DNA of 64,000 bases from Solimonas sp040754295 (GTDB lineage: Bacteria > Pseudomonadota > Gammaproteobacteria > Nevskiales > Nevskiaceae): contig JBFMCQ010000005.1 of assembly GCA_040754295.1 (NCBI GenBank), forward strand, positions 27,938 through 91,937, read 5' to 3'. Made by a program: the position numbers and the translations under genes. Below the pieces are notes generated by a model that worked only from the letters and a program-made list of their open reading frames with translations, was not told the DNA's origin and searched no databases. Position 1 is the first letter of the stretch; every line of letters starts with the position of its first letter. Of this stretch, positions 26,141 to 34,415 are shown one piece after another.

Positions 26141-26565
26141 AACGCGCGCGCCAGGCTGCTGCGCCGGCGCTTGCAGCGACGCCGCAGCTGCATGGCATCG
26201 GTGTCGACATCCTGCGTGTCGAGCGCATGGAGAAGATGCTCGCGCGTCACGGCCGCAGGCTGCTGCAGCGGCTGCTCGCGCCCGCCGAGCTGCGTGAAGT
26301 GCGCACCCGTCAGAACACCGCGCGGGCGCTGGCGATGTGCTGGGCGGCGAAGGAAGCCTTCGTCAAGGCGCTCGGCACCGGCTTCGACGGGATCGGCTGG
26401 AAAGAGGTCGGCGTCGTGCGCGAGGCCAATGGCCGGCCGGTACTGATCTTCGGCCGCAGGATGAAGGCACGGCTCAAGCGCGAGCGCATCGGCGCCGCAC
26501 GCGTGTCGCTGAGCGATGACGGCGGCATGGTCTGCGCGTTCGTCGTGCTCGAGCGCGGCGGCTGA
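26137..26565 (+). CDS. acpS: Holo-[acyl-carrier-protein] synthase
   Basis: 142 residues. The family motifs GIGVDILRVERM (metal-binding Asp) and CWAAKEAFVKALGTG (Glu and Lys) are intact. It transfers the phosphopantetheine arm from CoA to acyl carrier protein. An N-terminal extension of about 18 basic/Ala residues precedes the usual start, so an internal start is possible. ATGA overlap with pdxJ. Confidence 0.92.
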   Translation: MKRARQAAAPALAATPQLHGIGVDILRVERMEKMLARHGRRLLQRLLAPAELREVRTRQNTARALAMCWAAKEAFVKALGTGFDGIGWKEVGVVREANGRPVLIFGRRMKARLKRERIGAARVSLSDDGGMVCAFVVLERGG

Positions 26566-26580
26566 TCCTGGCTTTTGAGT

Positions 26581-28848
26581 TCAGCTTCTCTGGATCGCCG
26601 CCAGCGTGTCGTCGACCGCGCGGCGCACGTCGTCGAGCTCGCGGCCGCTGTGCATGCCGGCCTGCAGGCCGGTCGTGCGCAGCAGCCACTCCTCGAGCGC
26701 CGACGCGCTCTGGCGCAGGCTGGCGAGGTGGTAGAACGCCGCGGTGCCGCGCAGCGTGTGCGCGGCGTCGCGCGCGGCGCTGAGATCGCGTGCCGTGAAC
26801 GCGCGCTCCAGCTCCAGGAACTGCTGCGGCAGTTCCTCGCGCAGCAGCGTCAGCAGCTCGGGATCGTTGGTCAGCCGTGCGGCGGCCGGCGTCGTACCGA
26901 CCGACGCCGGCTCCAGATTGCGCAGCAGCTCGCGCTCGTCGAACGGCTTGATCAGGATCGCATCGGCGCCGGCGCGCTGAAACGCCGCGCGCTCCTCCGG
27001 CTCCAGATGAGCGCTGACCGCGAGGATGCGGCAGCGCGGCCCGCCTTCTTCGGCGCGGCGGATCTCGCGCGCGCAGGCGGCGCCGTCGAGGCCGGGCATG
27101 TGCGCATCGAGCAGCACGATCTGCGGGCGCTCGCGCAGCCACAGTTGCAGGGCGCTGAGGCCGTCACCGGCTTCCAGCGCATCAAGGCCGAGCTGGCGGC
27201 ATAGCGCGCTCAGATAGCGGCGGTTGACGACGTTGTTGTCGGCGATCAGTGCGCGGCGCCCGGACAGCGGCGGCGGCGTGCTCTCGCCGGCAGTCAGACG
27301 CAGGATCTCGTCGTGCAGGCGGCGGCGGCCGATCGATTTGGCGTGACACGCGGCCGCACCGGCGCCGCGAAGATCCTCGTGCACCGGCAGCGCCGCTGAC
27401 GCGACCAGTGCCAGCAACGGCGGTCGGTGCTCGGCGCAGGCGGCGAGGATCGCGCTGAATGCCGGCAGACCGCGATCCCCGGGCTTGAGACCGAGGATGA
27501 CCAGGTCCGGCGTGCCCGCAGTCGCGGCGCCGCGGCGCAGCGCCTCGGCCAGCTCTTCGGCGCGCGCGAAGCTGGTCACCTGCATGCCCCAGAACTCCAG
27601 CCAGTGCACCAGCGCCAGGCGCGCCGTCGCGTGTGCCTCGAACAGCCAGACGCGGCGCTCCGCCAGCCGCGGGTCGTGACTCGGCGCCGACTCGGCCTCG
27701 GCGATCAGCTTGCACGGCAGCAGCACGCTGAACGTGGAGCCCTGGCCGGGGCTGCTGCGCAGCGCTACCTCGCCGCCCATCAGCTCGCTGAGCTTGCGCA
27801 CGATCGACAGACCCAGCCCGCTGCCGCCGCGCTGCGCGCGTCCGACCTGCCGGTATGGCTCGAACAGACGCGCCTGCTGCTCCTCGGAGATGCCGATGCC
27901 GGTATCGGTGACCGAGAAGCGCAGCCAGGTGCGTGCCGCTTCCTCGCGCTCGCGCATGACGCGCACGACGACTTCGCCGCTCTCGGTGAACTTGATCGCG
28001 TTGGACAGCAGATTGGTCAGGATCTGGCGCAGGCGCTGGCTGTCGCCGCGCACCTGGCGCGGCACGTCGTGATAGACGATGCGCACCAGCTCCAGGTCTT
28101 TTTCGTAGGCCAGCGGCGCGAGCAGCGCGCAGGTGTCCTCGACGGTGTCGATGACGTCCAGCGTCTCCTCGTTGAGGCGCAGGCGCCCGGCCTCGATACG
28201 GCTCCAGTCGAGCAGATCGTTGATCATCGACAGCAGCGAGCGCGCCGATTTCTCCAGCGTTTCCAGCTGCTGCGCCTGCTCGGCGTTGAGTCCGGAACGG
28301 CGCAGCAGGTCGGCGTAGCCGAGGATGCCGGTCAGCGGCGTGCGCAGCTCGTGTGACAGACTCGACAGCATCTCGCTCTGCGCGCGCGCTTCGTCCTGAG
28401 CGTGGCCGGCGGCGGCGCGCAGAGCCTGGTTCTGCGCCAGCAGGCCGTCCCGCTCCTCACGCAGGCGCCGCGTCTGCTCGGCGACGCGGCCGGCGAACTC
28501 GCGCGACAGCGCGCCCAGCTCGTCGCCGATGCGGTTGGCGCTACGCGTGAGCTCGGCGAGCATGCCGGACGCCGGCTCCGGCAGCCGCTGCTCGTTGCGG
28601 CCGTGCGCGATCGCCCGCAGCGCGAGGGTCGCCGCCCCGAGCTCCAGGCCGACACGGCGCAGCGTCCACAGCGCCAGCGCCAGCGCACAGCTGCCCAGCG
28701 CCGCCGGGCCCCACTTCCAGTGGCTCGGGACGTGGGCGTCGAGCAGCGCCGGCAGCCAGCCGAGCGCGGCGGCCAGCAGTCCGAGCAGCAGCAGCGTCGT
28801 GCCGCCCGGGGGCCAGCGCCTCAAGCCGCCTTCAGCCTTCGCCTGCAT
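26581..28848 (-). CDS. barA: Hybrid sensor histidine kinase, BarA/GacS type
   Basis: 755 residues. Two close membrane helices within the first 65 residues leave only a very short periplasmic loop, then a HAMP-like/coiled-coil region (EQTRRLREERDGLLAQNQAL). The kinase core has SSLSHELRTPLTGILGYADLL (phospho-His), NLLSNAIKF and the DTGIGISEEQ and GGSGLGLSI ATP motifs. A first receiver-like domain lacks the acceptor Asp (VILGLKPGD), as also happens in E. coli BarA. A second receiver has VLLDAHMPGLDG, and an HPt domain ends the protein with AHTLRGTAAF. It likely feeds a GacA/UvrY response regulator elsewhere. ATG chosen over a TTG that would overlap cysM. Confidence 0.88.
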   Translation of the reverse strand: MQAKAEGGLRRWPPGGTTLLLLGLLAAALGWLPALLDAHVPSHWKWGPAALGSCALALALWTLRRVGLELGAATLALRAIAHGRNEQRLPEPASGMLAELTRSANRIGDELGALSREFAGRVAEQTRRLREERDGLLAQNQALRAAAGHAQDEARAQSEMLSSLSHELRTPLTGILGYADLLRRSGLNAEQAQQLETLEKSARSLLSMINDLLDWSRIEAGRLRLNEETLDVIDTVEDTCALLAPLAYEKDLELVRIVYHDVPRQVRGDSQRLRQILTNLLSNAIKFTESGEVVVRVMREREEAARTWLRFSVTDTGIGISEEQQARLFEPYRQVGRAQRGGSGLGLSIVRKLSELMGGEVALRSSPGQGSTFSVLLPCKLIAEAESAPSHDPRLAERRVWLFEAHATARLALVHWLEFWGMQVTSFARAEELAEALRRGAATAGTPDLVILGLKPGDRGLPAFSAILAACAEHRPPLLALVASAALPVHEDLRGAGAAACHAKSIGRRRLHDEILRLTAGESTPPPLSGRRALIADNNVVNRRYLSALCRQLGLDALEAGDGLSALQLWLRERPQIVLLDAHMPGLDGAACAREIRRAEEGGPRCRILAVSAHLEPEERAAFQRAGADAILIKPFDERELLRNLEPASVGTTPAAARLTNDPELLTLLREELPQQFLELERAFTARDLSAARDAAHTLRGTAAFYHLASLRQSASALEEWLLRTTGLQAGMHSGRELDDVRRAVDDTLAAIQRS

Positions 28849-28895
28849 CCGCCCGTATCCGATCCGAGAACCCGAAATTTGGCGATAATTGACCA

Positions 28896-29786
28896 ATGAC
28901 CTATCCCACGCTCGCCGATTTTATCGGCAACACCCCCCTTGCCCAGCTGCGGCGCCTGCCCGGTATCGGCCGCAATACGCTGCTGGTGAAGCTCGAGGGC
29001 GACAACCCGGCCGGATCGGTCAAGGACCGGCCGGCCTATTCGATGATCCGTCGCGCCGAGGAGCGCGGCGAAATCAAGCCGGGCGACGTGCTGATCGAGG
29101 CGACCAGCGGCAATACCGGCATCGCGCTGGCGATGGCGGCCGCGGTCAAGGGTTACCGGATGGTCCTGATCATGCCGGAGCATCTTTCGGTGGAGCGGCG
29201 CGCGGTGATGAAGGCCTTCGGCGCGGAGGTCGTCCTGGTGACGCAGCAGCAGGGCATGGAGTACGCGCGCGATCTCGCGCTGAGCATGCAGGCCGAGGGC
29301 AGGGGCAAGGTGCTCGACCAGTTCGCCAATCCGGACAATCCGCGCGCGCACTACGAGGGCACGGCGCCGGAGATCTGGCGCGCGACTCAGGGGCAGATCA
29401 CGCATTTCGTCTCCTCGATGGGCACGACCGGCACGATCATGGGCTGCGCGCGCTACTTCAAGGAGCAGAATCCGGAGGTTCAGATCGTCGGCGTGCAGCC
29501 CGACGGCGAGTCGTCGATTCCCGGCATCCGCAAGTGGCCGGAAGCCTACCTGCCGAAGATTTTCGAGCGCGAGCGTGTCGACCGCATCATCGAAGTCAGC
29601 GCGGCCGCCGCCGAGGAGACGATGCGCCAGGCCGGACGCGTCGAAGGCCTGTTCTGCGGGCCGAGCTCGGGCGGCGCGCTGTGGGCGGCGCTGCAGCTGT
29701 GCCGGCAGACCGAGAACGCGACGATCGTGACCGTGATCGCCGATCGCGGCGACCGCTACATCTCCACCGGCGTGTTCCCGGCCTGA
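28896..29786 (+). CDS. cysM: Cysteine synthase B (O-acetylserine sulfhydrylase)
   Basis: 296 residues. The PLP lysine is in GSVKDRPAYSM, and the phosphate-binding loops are TSGNTGIAL and the later SSMGTTGTIMG. It makes cysteine from O-acetylserine and sulfide or thiosulfate. The length and the GRVEGLFCGPSSGG end fit CysM rather than CysK. Divergent from barA with a short promoter gap, the same neighbourhood as gacS-cysM in pseudomonads. Its stop overlaps the next start (TGATG). Confidence 0.93.
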   Translation: MTYPTLADFIGNTPLAQLRRLPGIGRNTLLVKLEGDNPAGSVKDRPAYSMIRRAEERGEIKPGDVLIEATSGNTGIALAMAAAVKGYRMVLIMPEHLSVERRAVMKAFGAEVVLVTQQQGMEYARDLALSMQAEGRGKVLDQFANPDNPRAHYEGTAPEIWRATQGQITHFVSSMGTTGTIMGCARYFKEQNPEVQIVGVQPDGESSIPGIRKWPEAYLPKIFERERVDRIIEVSAAAAEETMRQAGRVEGLFCGPSSGGALWAALQLCRQTENATIVTVIADRGDRYISTGVFPA

Positions 29787-30562
29787 TGCGCGAGCCGGTT
29801 CTGGTTTTCGACATCGAGACGGTGCCGGATCTCGACGGCGGGCGGCGCGTGCTCGGCCTCGAGGGCATGAACGACGCCGAAGCGTGGATGGCGATGAAAA
29901 CGCGGCGCCTGGCCGAGCGCGGCAGCGATTTCATGCCGGCGCATCTGCAGCGCGTCGTCGCGATCTCGGTCGCGCTGCGCCAGGGCGACACGTTCAAGCT
30001 GTGGTCACTCGGCGACGAGGACGCCGACGAGGCCGAGCTGGTCCAGCGCTTCTACGACGGCGTCGAGCGGTACCGGCCGGTGCTGGTGTCGTGGAACGGC
30101 TGCGGCTTCGACCTGCCGGTGCTGCACTACCGGGCGCTGATCCACGGCTGCGTCGCGCCCAAGTACTGGGACACCGGCTACGGCGACCGCGAGGCCAAGT
30201 GGGACAACTATCTCGGCCGCTACCATTTCCGCCACACCGATCTGATGGACGTGCTCGCGCTCTACGGCGGCCGCAACAACGCGCCGCTCAACGAGATCGC
30301 GCTGCTGCTCGGCTTCCCGGGCAAGCTCGGCATGGACGGCTCGAAGGTGTTCGACGCGTTCCGCGAAGGACGGCTGCGCGACATCCGCGCCTACTGCGAG
30401 ACCGATGTGCTGAACACCTACCTCGTCTACCTGCGCTTCGAGCTGATGCGCGGCCGGCTGAGCCACGATGCGCACGAGCAGGAGGAAGCGCGCGTGCGTC
30501 GCTTCCTCGAAGCCGGAGACGCGCCGCACTGGGCGGAGTTTCTCAACGGCTGGGTGGGCTGA
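29786..30562 (+). CDS. Predicted 3'-5' exonuclease of the PolB-like type
   Basis: 258 residues resembling the DNA-polymerase-B-like exonuclease family. Exo I is VFDIETVPDLD with metal-binding Asp and Glu; Exo II is WNGCGFDLPVLHYRA; Exo III is YCETDVLNTYLVYLRF, a Tyr-x3-Asp version. All acidic residues needed for two-metal catalysis appear present. No polymerase domain is attached. It probably trims DNA or RNA 3' ends, but the substrate is unknown. It overlaps both cysM and rlmD, so the three are co-translated. Confidence 0.85.
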   Translation: MREPVLVFDIETVPDLDGGRRVLGLEGMNDAEAWMAMKTRRLAERGSDFMPAHLQRVVAISVALRQGDTFKLWSLGDEDADEAELVQRFYDGVERYRPVLVSWNGCGFDLPVLHYRALIHGCVAPKYWDTGYGDREAKWDNYLGRYHFRHTDLMDVLALYGGRNNAPLNEIALLLGFPGKLGMDGSKVFDAFREGRLRDIRAYCETDVLNTYLVYLRFELMRGRLSHDAHEQEEARVRRFLEAGDAPHWAEFLNGWVG

Positions 30563-31920
30563 TGCGCAGGCGCAAGCCGCCGCCGCCCGGCGAGCACGCG
30601 GCGGAGATCCTCGATTTCGATCACGAAGGCCGCGGTGTCGCGCGCATCAACGGCAAGGCGACGTTCATCGCCGACGCACTGCCCGGCGAGCGCGTGCGCT
30701 TCAGGTATCTGCGCACCGGCAAGGATGCCGACGAAGGGCAGTGCGTCGCCGTGGACGCCGCGAGCCCGCATCGCGTCGAGCCGCAGTGTGCGCATTTCGG
30801 CGTCTGCGGCGGCTGCTCGATGCAGCATCTCGCGCCCGCACAGCAGATCCGGTTCAAGCAGAAGCAGCTGCTCGACCAACTCGCGCGCATCGGCAAGCTG
30901 GCGCCGGACGAGATCGCGCCGCCGATCACCGGCGAGGTCTGGGGCTATCGGCGGCGCGCGCGCCTGGGCGCGAAGCTGGTGCCGAAGAAGGGCGGTGTGC
31001 TGGTCGGCTTTCGCGAGCGTGAGTCGAGCTTTCTGGCCGCGCTCGAGAGCTGCGCGGTGTTGGATCCGCGCGTCGGCACGAAGTTGCGCGCGCTCGGCGA
31101 GCTGATCGCGGGGCTGTCGATCCGCAACCGGGTGCCGCAGATCGAGGTCGCGTGCGCGGACACGGTCGCGCTGGTCTTGCGCGTGCTCGATGCGCCGAGC
31201 GAAGCCGACCGCGCGCGCCTCGCTGCGTTCGGCGCACGCGAGGGCTTCGACATCTACCTGCAGAGCGGCGGGCCGGACAGCATCCGCCCGCTCGGTGACG
31301 ACGTAGCGCCGCTCGAATATTCGCCGGATGGCTCCGGCCTGCGTCTGCGCTTCGAGCCGGCCGATTTCATCCAGGTCAACGGCGCGATCAGCCAGCGCGT
31401 GGTCAACCAGGCGCTCGACTGGCTCGAGCTCGCGCCCGGCGAGCGGGTGCTCGAGCTGTTCTGCGGACTCGGCAATTTCTCGCTGCCGCTGGCGCGGCGC
31501 GGTGCGCGCGTGCTCGCCGCCGAGGGCGAGGATGGACTGGTACGGCGCGCGCGCGAGAACGCCGCGCGCAACGGGCTCGAGGTGCAGTTCGTCCAGGCCG
31601 ATCTGTTCGACACGTCCGCGGATGCCGCCTGGCTGCAGCCGCCGTTCGACAAACTGCTGCTCGATCCGCCGCGCGCCGGCGCGCGTGAGATCCTGCCGAT
31701 CGTCGCCGCGCGCGCGCCGCAGCGCATCGTCTACGTCTCCTGTCATCCGGGAACGCTCGCGCGCGATGCCGGCGTGCTCGTGCACGAGCACGGCTATCGC
31801 CTGCGACGCGCCGGCGTGATGGACATGTTTCCGCAGACCAGCCATGTCGAGAGCATGGCGCTGTTCGTGCGGCAGACGGGAGACGGGCGAGGGGGGACGG
31901 GAGACGCGGATGCCGCTTGA
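30562..31920 (+). CDS. rlmD: 23S rRNA (uracil-1939) C5-methyltransferase
   Basis: 452 residues. A TRAM domain opens the protein (GEHAAEILDFDHEGRGVARI). The [4Fe-4S] cysteines are in CAHFGVCGGCSMQHL with a fourth in ESCAVLD. The SAM fold has ERVLELFCGLGNFSLPLA, the DPPRAG motif, and catalytic Cys in YVSCHPGTLARD. It methylates U1939 in 23S rRNA. The last 15 codons (Thr/Gly/Asp-rich) are encoded by a heptamer repeat and look like a non-family tail. It overlaps the CYTH gene by 11 bases. Confidence 0.94.
   Translation: MRRRKPPPPGEHAAEILDFDHEGRGVARINGKATFIADALPGERVRFRYLRTGKDADEGQCVAVDAASPHRVEPQCAHFGVCGGCSMQHLAPAQQIRFKQKQLLDQLARIGKLAPDEIAPPITGEVWGYRRRARLGAKLVPKKGGVLVGFRERESSFLAALESCAVLDPRVGTKLRALGELIAGLSIRNRVPQIEVACADTVALVLRVLDAPSEADRARLAAFGAREGFDIYLQSGGPDSIRPLGDDVAPLEYSPDGSGLRLRFEPADFIQVNGAISQRVVNQALDWLELAPGERVLELFCGLGNFSLPLARRGARVLAAEGEDGLVRRARENAARNGLEVQFVQADLFDTSADAAWLQPPFDKLLLDPPRAGAREILPIVAARAPQRIVYVSCHPGTLARDAGVLVHEHGYRLRRAGVMDMFPQTSHVESMALFVRQTGDGRGGTGDADAA
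31875..31909 (+). repeat. Heptamer array inside the 3' end of rlmD
   Basis: Five successive 7-mers: GACGGGA, GACGGGC, GAGGGGG, GACGGGA, GACGCGG. Because 7 is not a multiple of 3, the coding frame repeats only every 21 bases, giving TGDGRGG then TGDADAA at the RlmD C-terminus. It ends directly before the ATG of the CYTH gene. Only one arm is present here, unlike the sdh-region elements. Confidence 0.8.
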
Positions 31921-32425
31921 GATCGAGCGCAAGTTCCTCGTGGTTGCCGACGAGTGGCGGGCGGCGGTGTCGCGCTCGGTCGAGATGCGCCAGGGTTATC
32001 TCTCGCGTGAAGCGGGTCGCGCCTCGGTGCGCGTGCGCCTCGAGGGCGACGTCGCGCGGCTCAACATCAAGGCTGCCGTCGTCGGCAGCGCGCGCGCCGA
32101 ATACGAGTACCGGATCCCGCCGGCGGACTGCCGCGAGCTGCTCGATACGCTGTGCGTCGGCCGCGTCGAGAAGATCCGCCACTACGTGCCGCACGACGGC
32201 CTGACCTGGGAGATCGACGAGTTTCTCGGCGACAACGCCGGGCTCGTCGTCGCCGAGATCGAGCTCGAGTCGGCGGACCAGGCGTTTACACGACCGCCCT
32301 GGCTCGGTCGCGAGCTGACGCAGGACCGGCGCTACTACAATCATCACCTCGCGCTGCACCCTTACTGCAGCTGGCCGGAGTTCGAGCGCGCTCACGCTCG
32401 AGAGCAGGGCGCCGATGAAAATTGA
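31910..32425 (+). CDS. CYTH-domain triphosphatase-like protein
   Basis: 171 residues. It begins MPLEIERKFLV, the ExExK signature of CYTH/triphosphate tunnel enzymes, and continues with alternating charged beta strands (ASVRVRLEGDVARLNIKAA, EYEYRIPPADC, WEIDEFLGDNAGLVVAEIEL). Such proteins usually hydrolyse inorganic tripolyphosphate or other triphosphates with divalent metal. Stand-alone short CYTH proteins are common next to rlmD or in this operon type. Overlaps both neighbours. Confidence 0.88.
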   Translation: MPLEIERKFLVVADEWRAAVSRSVEMRQGYLSREAGRASVRVRLEGDVARLNIKAAVVGSARAEYEYRIPPADCRELLDTLCVGRVEKIRHYVPHDGLTWEIDEFLGDNAGLVVAEIELESADQAFTRPPWLGRELTQDRRYYNHHLALHPYCSWPEFERAHAREQGADEN

Positions 32426-32891
32426 GATCGACCTGAGCCGCCAGCGCCTGCGCCTGTGCGATGGTGCACGGTGCGTGCGCGAGTACGTCGTCTCGACCGC
32501 GGCCAACGGTCCCGGCGAGATTCTCGGCTCCGGCTGCACGCCGCGCGGCCGTCATATCGTGCGTGCCAGAATCGGCGCCGGCCTGCCGCTGGGTGCGGTG
32601 CTGGCGGGGCGGCGCTGGACCGGCGAAGTGTGGACGCCGGAGCTGCACGCGCGCCATCCGGAGCGCGACTGGATCTTGACGCGTATCCTGTGGCTGTCGG
32701 GCTGCGAGCGCGGACGCAACCGGCTGGGCTGCGTGGATACGTTTCGCCGCTACATCTATCTGCACGGCACGCCGTACGTGGACGAGCTCGGCGCGCCTCG
32801 CTCGAAAGGCTGCATCCGCATGCGCAATGAAGATGTCGTCGAGCTGTTCGATGCTGTCGCCGTGAGGACCGAAGTTGAGCTCCATGCGTAA
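32415..32891 (+). CDS. Cytoplasmic YkuD-domain protein, ElsL-like L,D-carboxypeptidase candidate
   Basis: 158 residues, essentially one YkuD domain. Catalytic His117 (YLHGTP) and Cys133 (SKGCIRM) are in place. It has no signal peptide or membrane helix: it begins MKIEIDLSRQRLRLCDG, directly with the first strand. Typical periplasmic L,D-transpeptidases are exported. A cytoplasmic YkuD protein next to nagZ fits the ElsL type described in Acinetobacter, which removes terminal D-Ala from recycled tetrapeptides. Start overlaps the CYTH stop; stop overlaps the nagZ start. Confidence 0.82.
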   Translation: MKIEIDLSRQRLRLCDGARCVREYVVSTAANGPGEILGSGCTPRGRHIVRARIGAGLPLGAVLAGRRWTGEVWTPELHARHPERDWILTRILWLSGCERGRNRLGCVDTFRRYIYLHGTPYVDELGAPRSKGCIRMRNEDVVELFDAVAVRTEVELHA

Positions 32892-33861
32892 AGCCGCCGC
32901 ACCGCTGGGCCCGTTGATGATCGACGTCGGCGGCCTCGAGCTCAGCGCCGAAGACCGCGAGATCCTGAGCCACCCGCTGGTCGGCGGCGCGATTCTGTTC
33001 ACGCGCAATTACCGCGACCACGAGCAGCTGCGCGCGCTGTGCGACGAGATCCTCGCGCTGCGCTCGCCGCGGCTGCTGCTCGCGGTCGATCACGAAGGCG
33101 GGCGCGTGCAGCGCTTCCGCGTCGGCTTCTCGCGGATTCCGTCGATGCGCGCGCTCGGCCGGCTCTACGTCGAGGATCCGGCCGAGGCGCTCGAGGACGC
33201 ACGCGAGCAGGGCATGACGATCGGCCGTGAGCTGGCTGCGTTCGGCATCGACCTGTGCTTCGCGCCGGTGCTCGACGTCGATCACGGCGTCAGCCAGATC
33301 ATCGGCGACCGCGCGTTCTCAGACCGCTGCGAGGTCATCGCCGAGCTGGCGCGTGAGCTGCGCGCCGGCCTCAACGCCGCGGGGCTGGCGGCGACCGGCA
33401 AGCACTTCCCCGGCCACGGCGCGGTCAAACCGGATTCGCACGTCGAGCTGCCGATCGACCGCCGGGCGGAGGCCGAGCTGCGCGCGATCGATCTGCTGCC
33501 GTTCGAGGCGCTGATCGCCGACGGCCTCGAGTCGATCATGATGGCGCACGTGCGCTACACCGCGATCGACGCACTGCCGGCGTCGCTGTCGCGCAAGTGG
33601 ATCCGCGGCATCCTGCGGCGCGAGCTCGGCTTTGCCGGTGCGGTGTTCTGCGACGATTTGTCGATGGGCGGTGCGGCCGTGGTCGGCGGGCTCGTCGAGC
33701 GCGCACGGCTCGCGCTCGACGCCGGTTGCGACATGCTGCCGGTCTGCAACGATCGGCCGGGGGTCATTGCGCTGCTCGACGGCCTCAAGGATGTCAAGCC
33801 GGGCAGGGCGGCGTCGGCGCGGCTCACGCGCCTGTACCGAAGGGTGACGAGCGAAACATGA
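32875..33861 (+). CDS. nagZ: Beta-N-acetylhexosaminidase NagZ
   Basis: 328-residue glycoside hydrolase family 3 enzyme. LLLAVDHEGGRVQRF, the KHFPGHG loop with its catalytic His, and the nucleophile Asp in CDDLSMGG are all present. It cleaves GlcNAc from anhydro-muropeptides in the cytoplasm during peptidoglycan recycling; the product can signal AmpR-type regulators. I chose TTG because GAGG lies 8-9 bases upstream; ATG three codons later is nearly equivalent. The stop overlaps the next start (ATGA). Confidence 0.94.
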   Translation: MSSMRKAAAPLGPLMIDVGGLELSAEDREILSHPLVGGAILFTRNYRDHEQLRALCDEILALRSPRLLLAVDHEGGRVQRFRVGFSRIPSMRALGRLYVEDPAEALEDAREQGMTIGRELAAFGIDLCFAPVLDVDHGVSQIIGDRAFSDRCEVIAELARELRAGLNAAGLAATGKHFPGHGAVKPDSHVELPIDRRAEAELRAIDLLPFEALIADGLESIMMAHVRYTAIDALPASLSRKWIRGILRRELGFAGAVFCDDLSMGGAAVVGGLVERARLALDAGCDMLPVCNDRPGVIALLDGLKDVKPGRAASARLTRLYRRVTSET

Positions 33862-34415
33862 GCGCGACAGCGGAAGAGGCACGCCGCGTGCTGGAGCGGG
33901 CCGACTGCCTGCACGACGCCGCTGCCGTGCAGCGCGCCTACGATCGCATGGCGCAGCAGATCGCCGAGCGCTATGCCGCCCGGCGCCCGCTGATCCTGTG
34001 CGTGATGGTCGGCGGCCTGCACGCCACTGCCGAGCTGACGCGCAGGCTCGCGTTTCCGCTAGAGATCGACTATCTGCATGCAACGCGTTATCGCGGTGCG
34101 ACCAGCGGCGGCGGCCTGCTGTGGCGGCGTCAGCCGGACACGGCGCGCATCGCCGGCCGCCACGTCCTCGTCGTCGACGACATTCTCGACGGTGGTCACA
34201 CGCTGGTGGCGATCCGCGAGGCGCTCGCAGCGATGGCGCCGGCGTCGCTGCAAGTGGCGGTGCTGGTGGAGAAGCGGCACGAGCGGCGGGCCGCGGGCGC
34301 ACACGCCGAGCTCGTCGGCCTGCAGGTCGGCGACCGCTACGTGTTCGGCTGCGGCATGGACTACAAGGAATACTGGCGGCAGCTGCCCGCCATCTACGCG
34401 GTGAAAGAGGCGTGA
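33858..34415 (+). CDS. Hypoxanthine-guanine phosphoribosyltransferase family protein
   Basis: 185 residues with the PRPP-binding motif HVLVVDDILDGGHTL and flexible-loop region of type I phosphoribosyltransferases; FGCGMDYKEYWRQLP at the end matches HGPRT-like proteins. It converts hypoxanthine or guanine plus PRPP to the nucleotide. It is followed by a purine nucleoside phosphorylase that would release such a base, so the two make a salvage pair. Overlaps on both sides. Confidence 0.88.
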   Translation: MSATAEEARRVLERADCLHDAAAVQRAYDRMAQQIAERYAARRPLILCVMVGGLHATAELTRRLAFPLEIDYLHATRYRGATSGGGLLWRRQPDTARIAGRHVLVVDDILDGGHTLVAIREALAAMAPASLQVAVLVEKRHERRAAGAHAELVGLQVGDRYVFGCGMDYKEYWRQLPAIYAVKEA

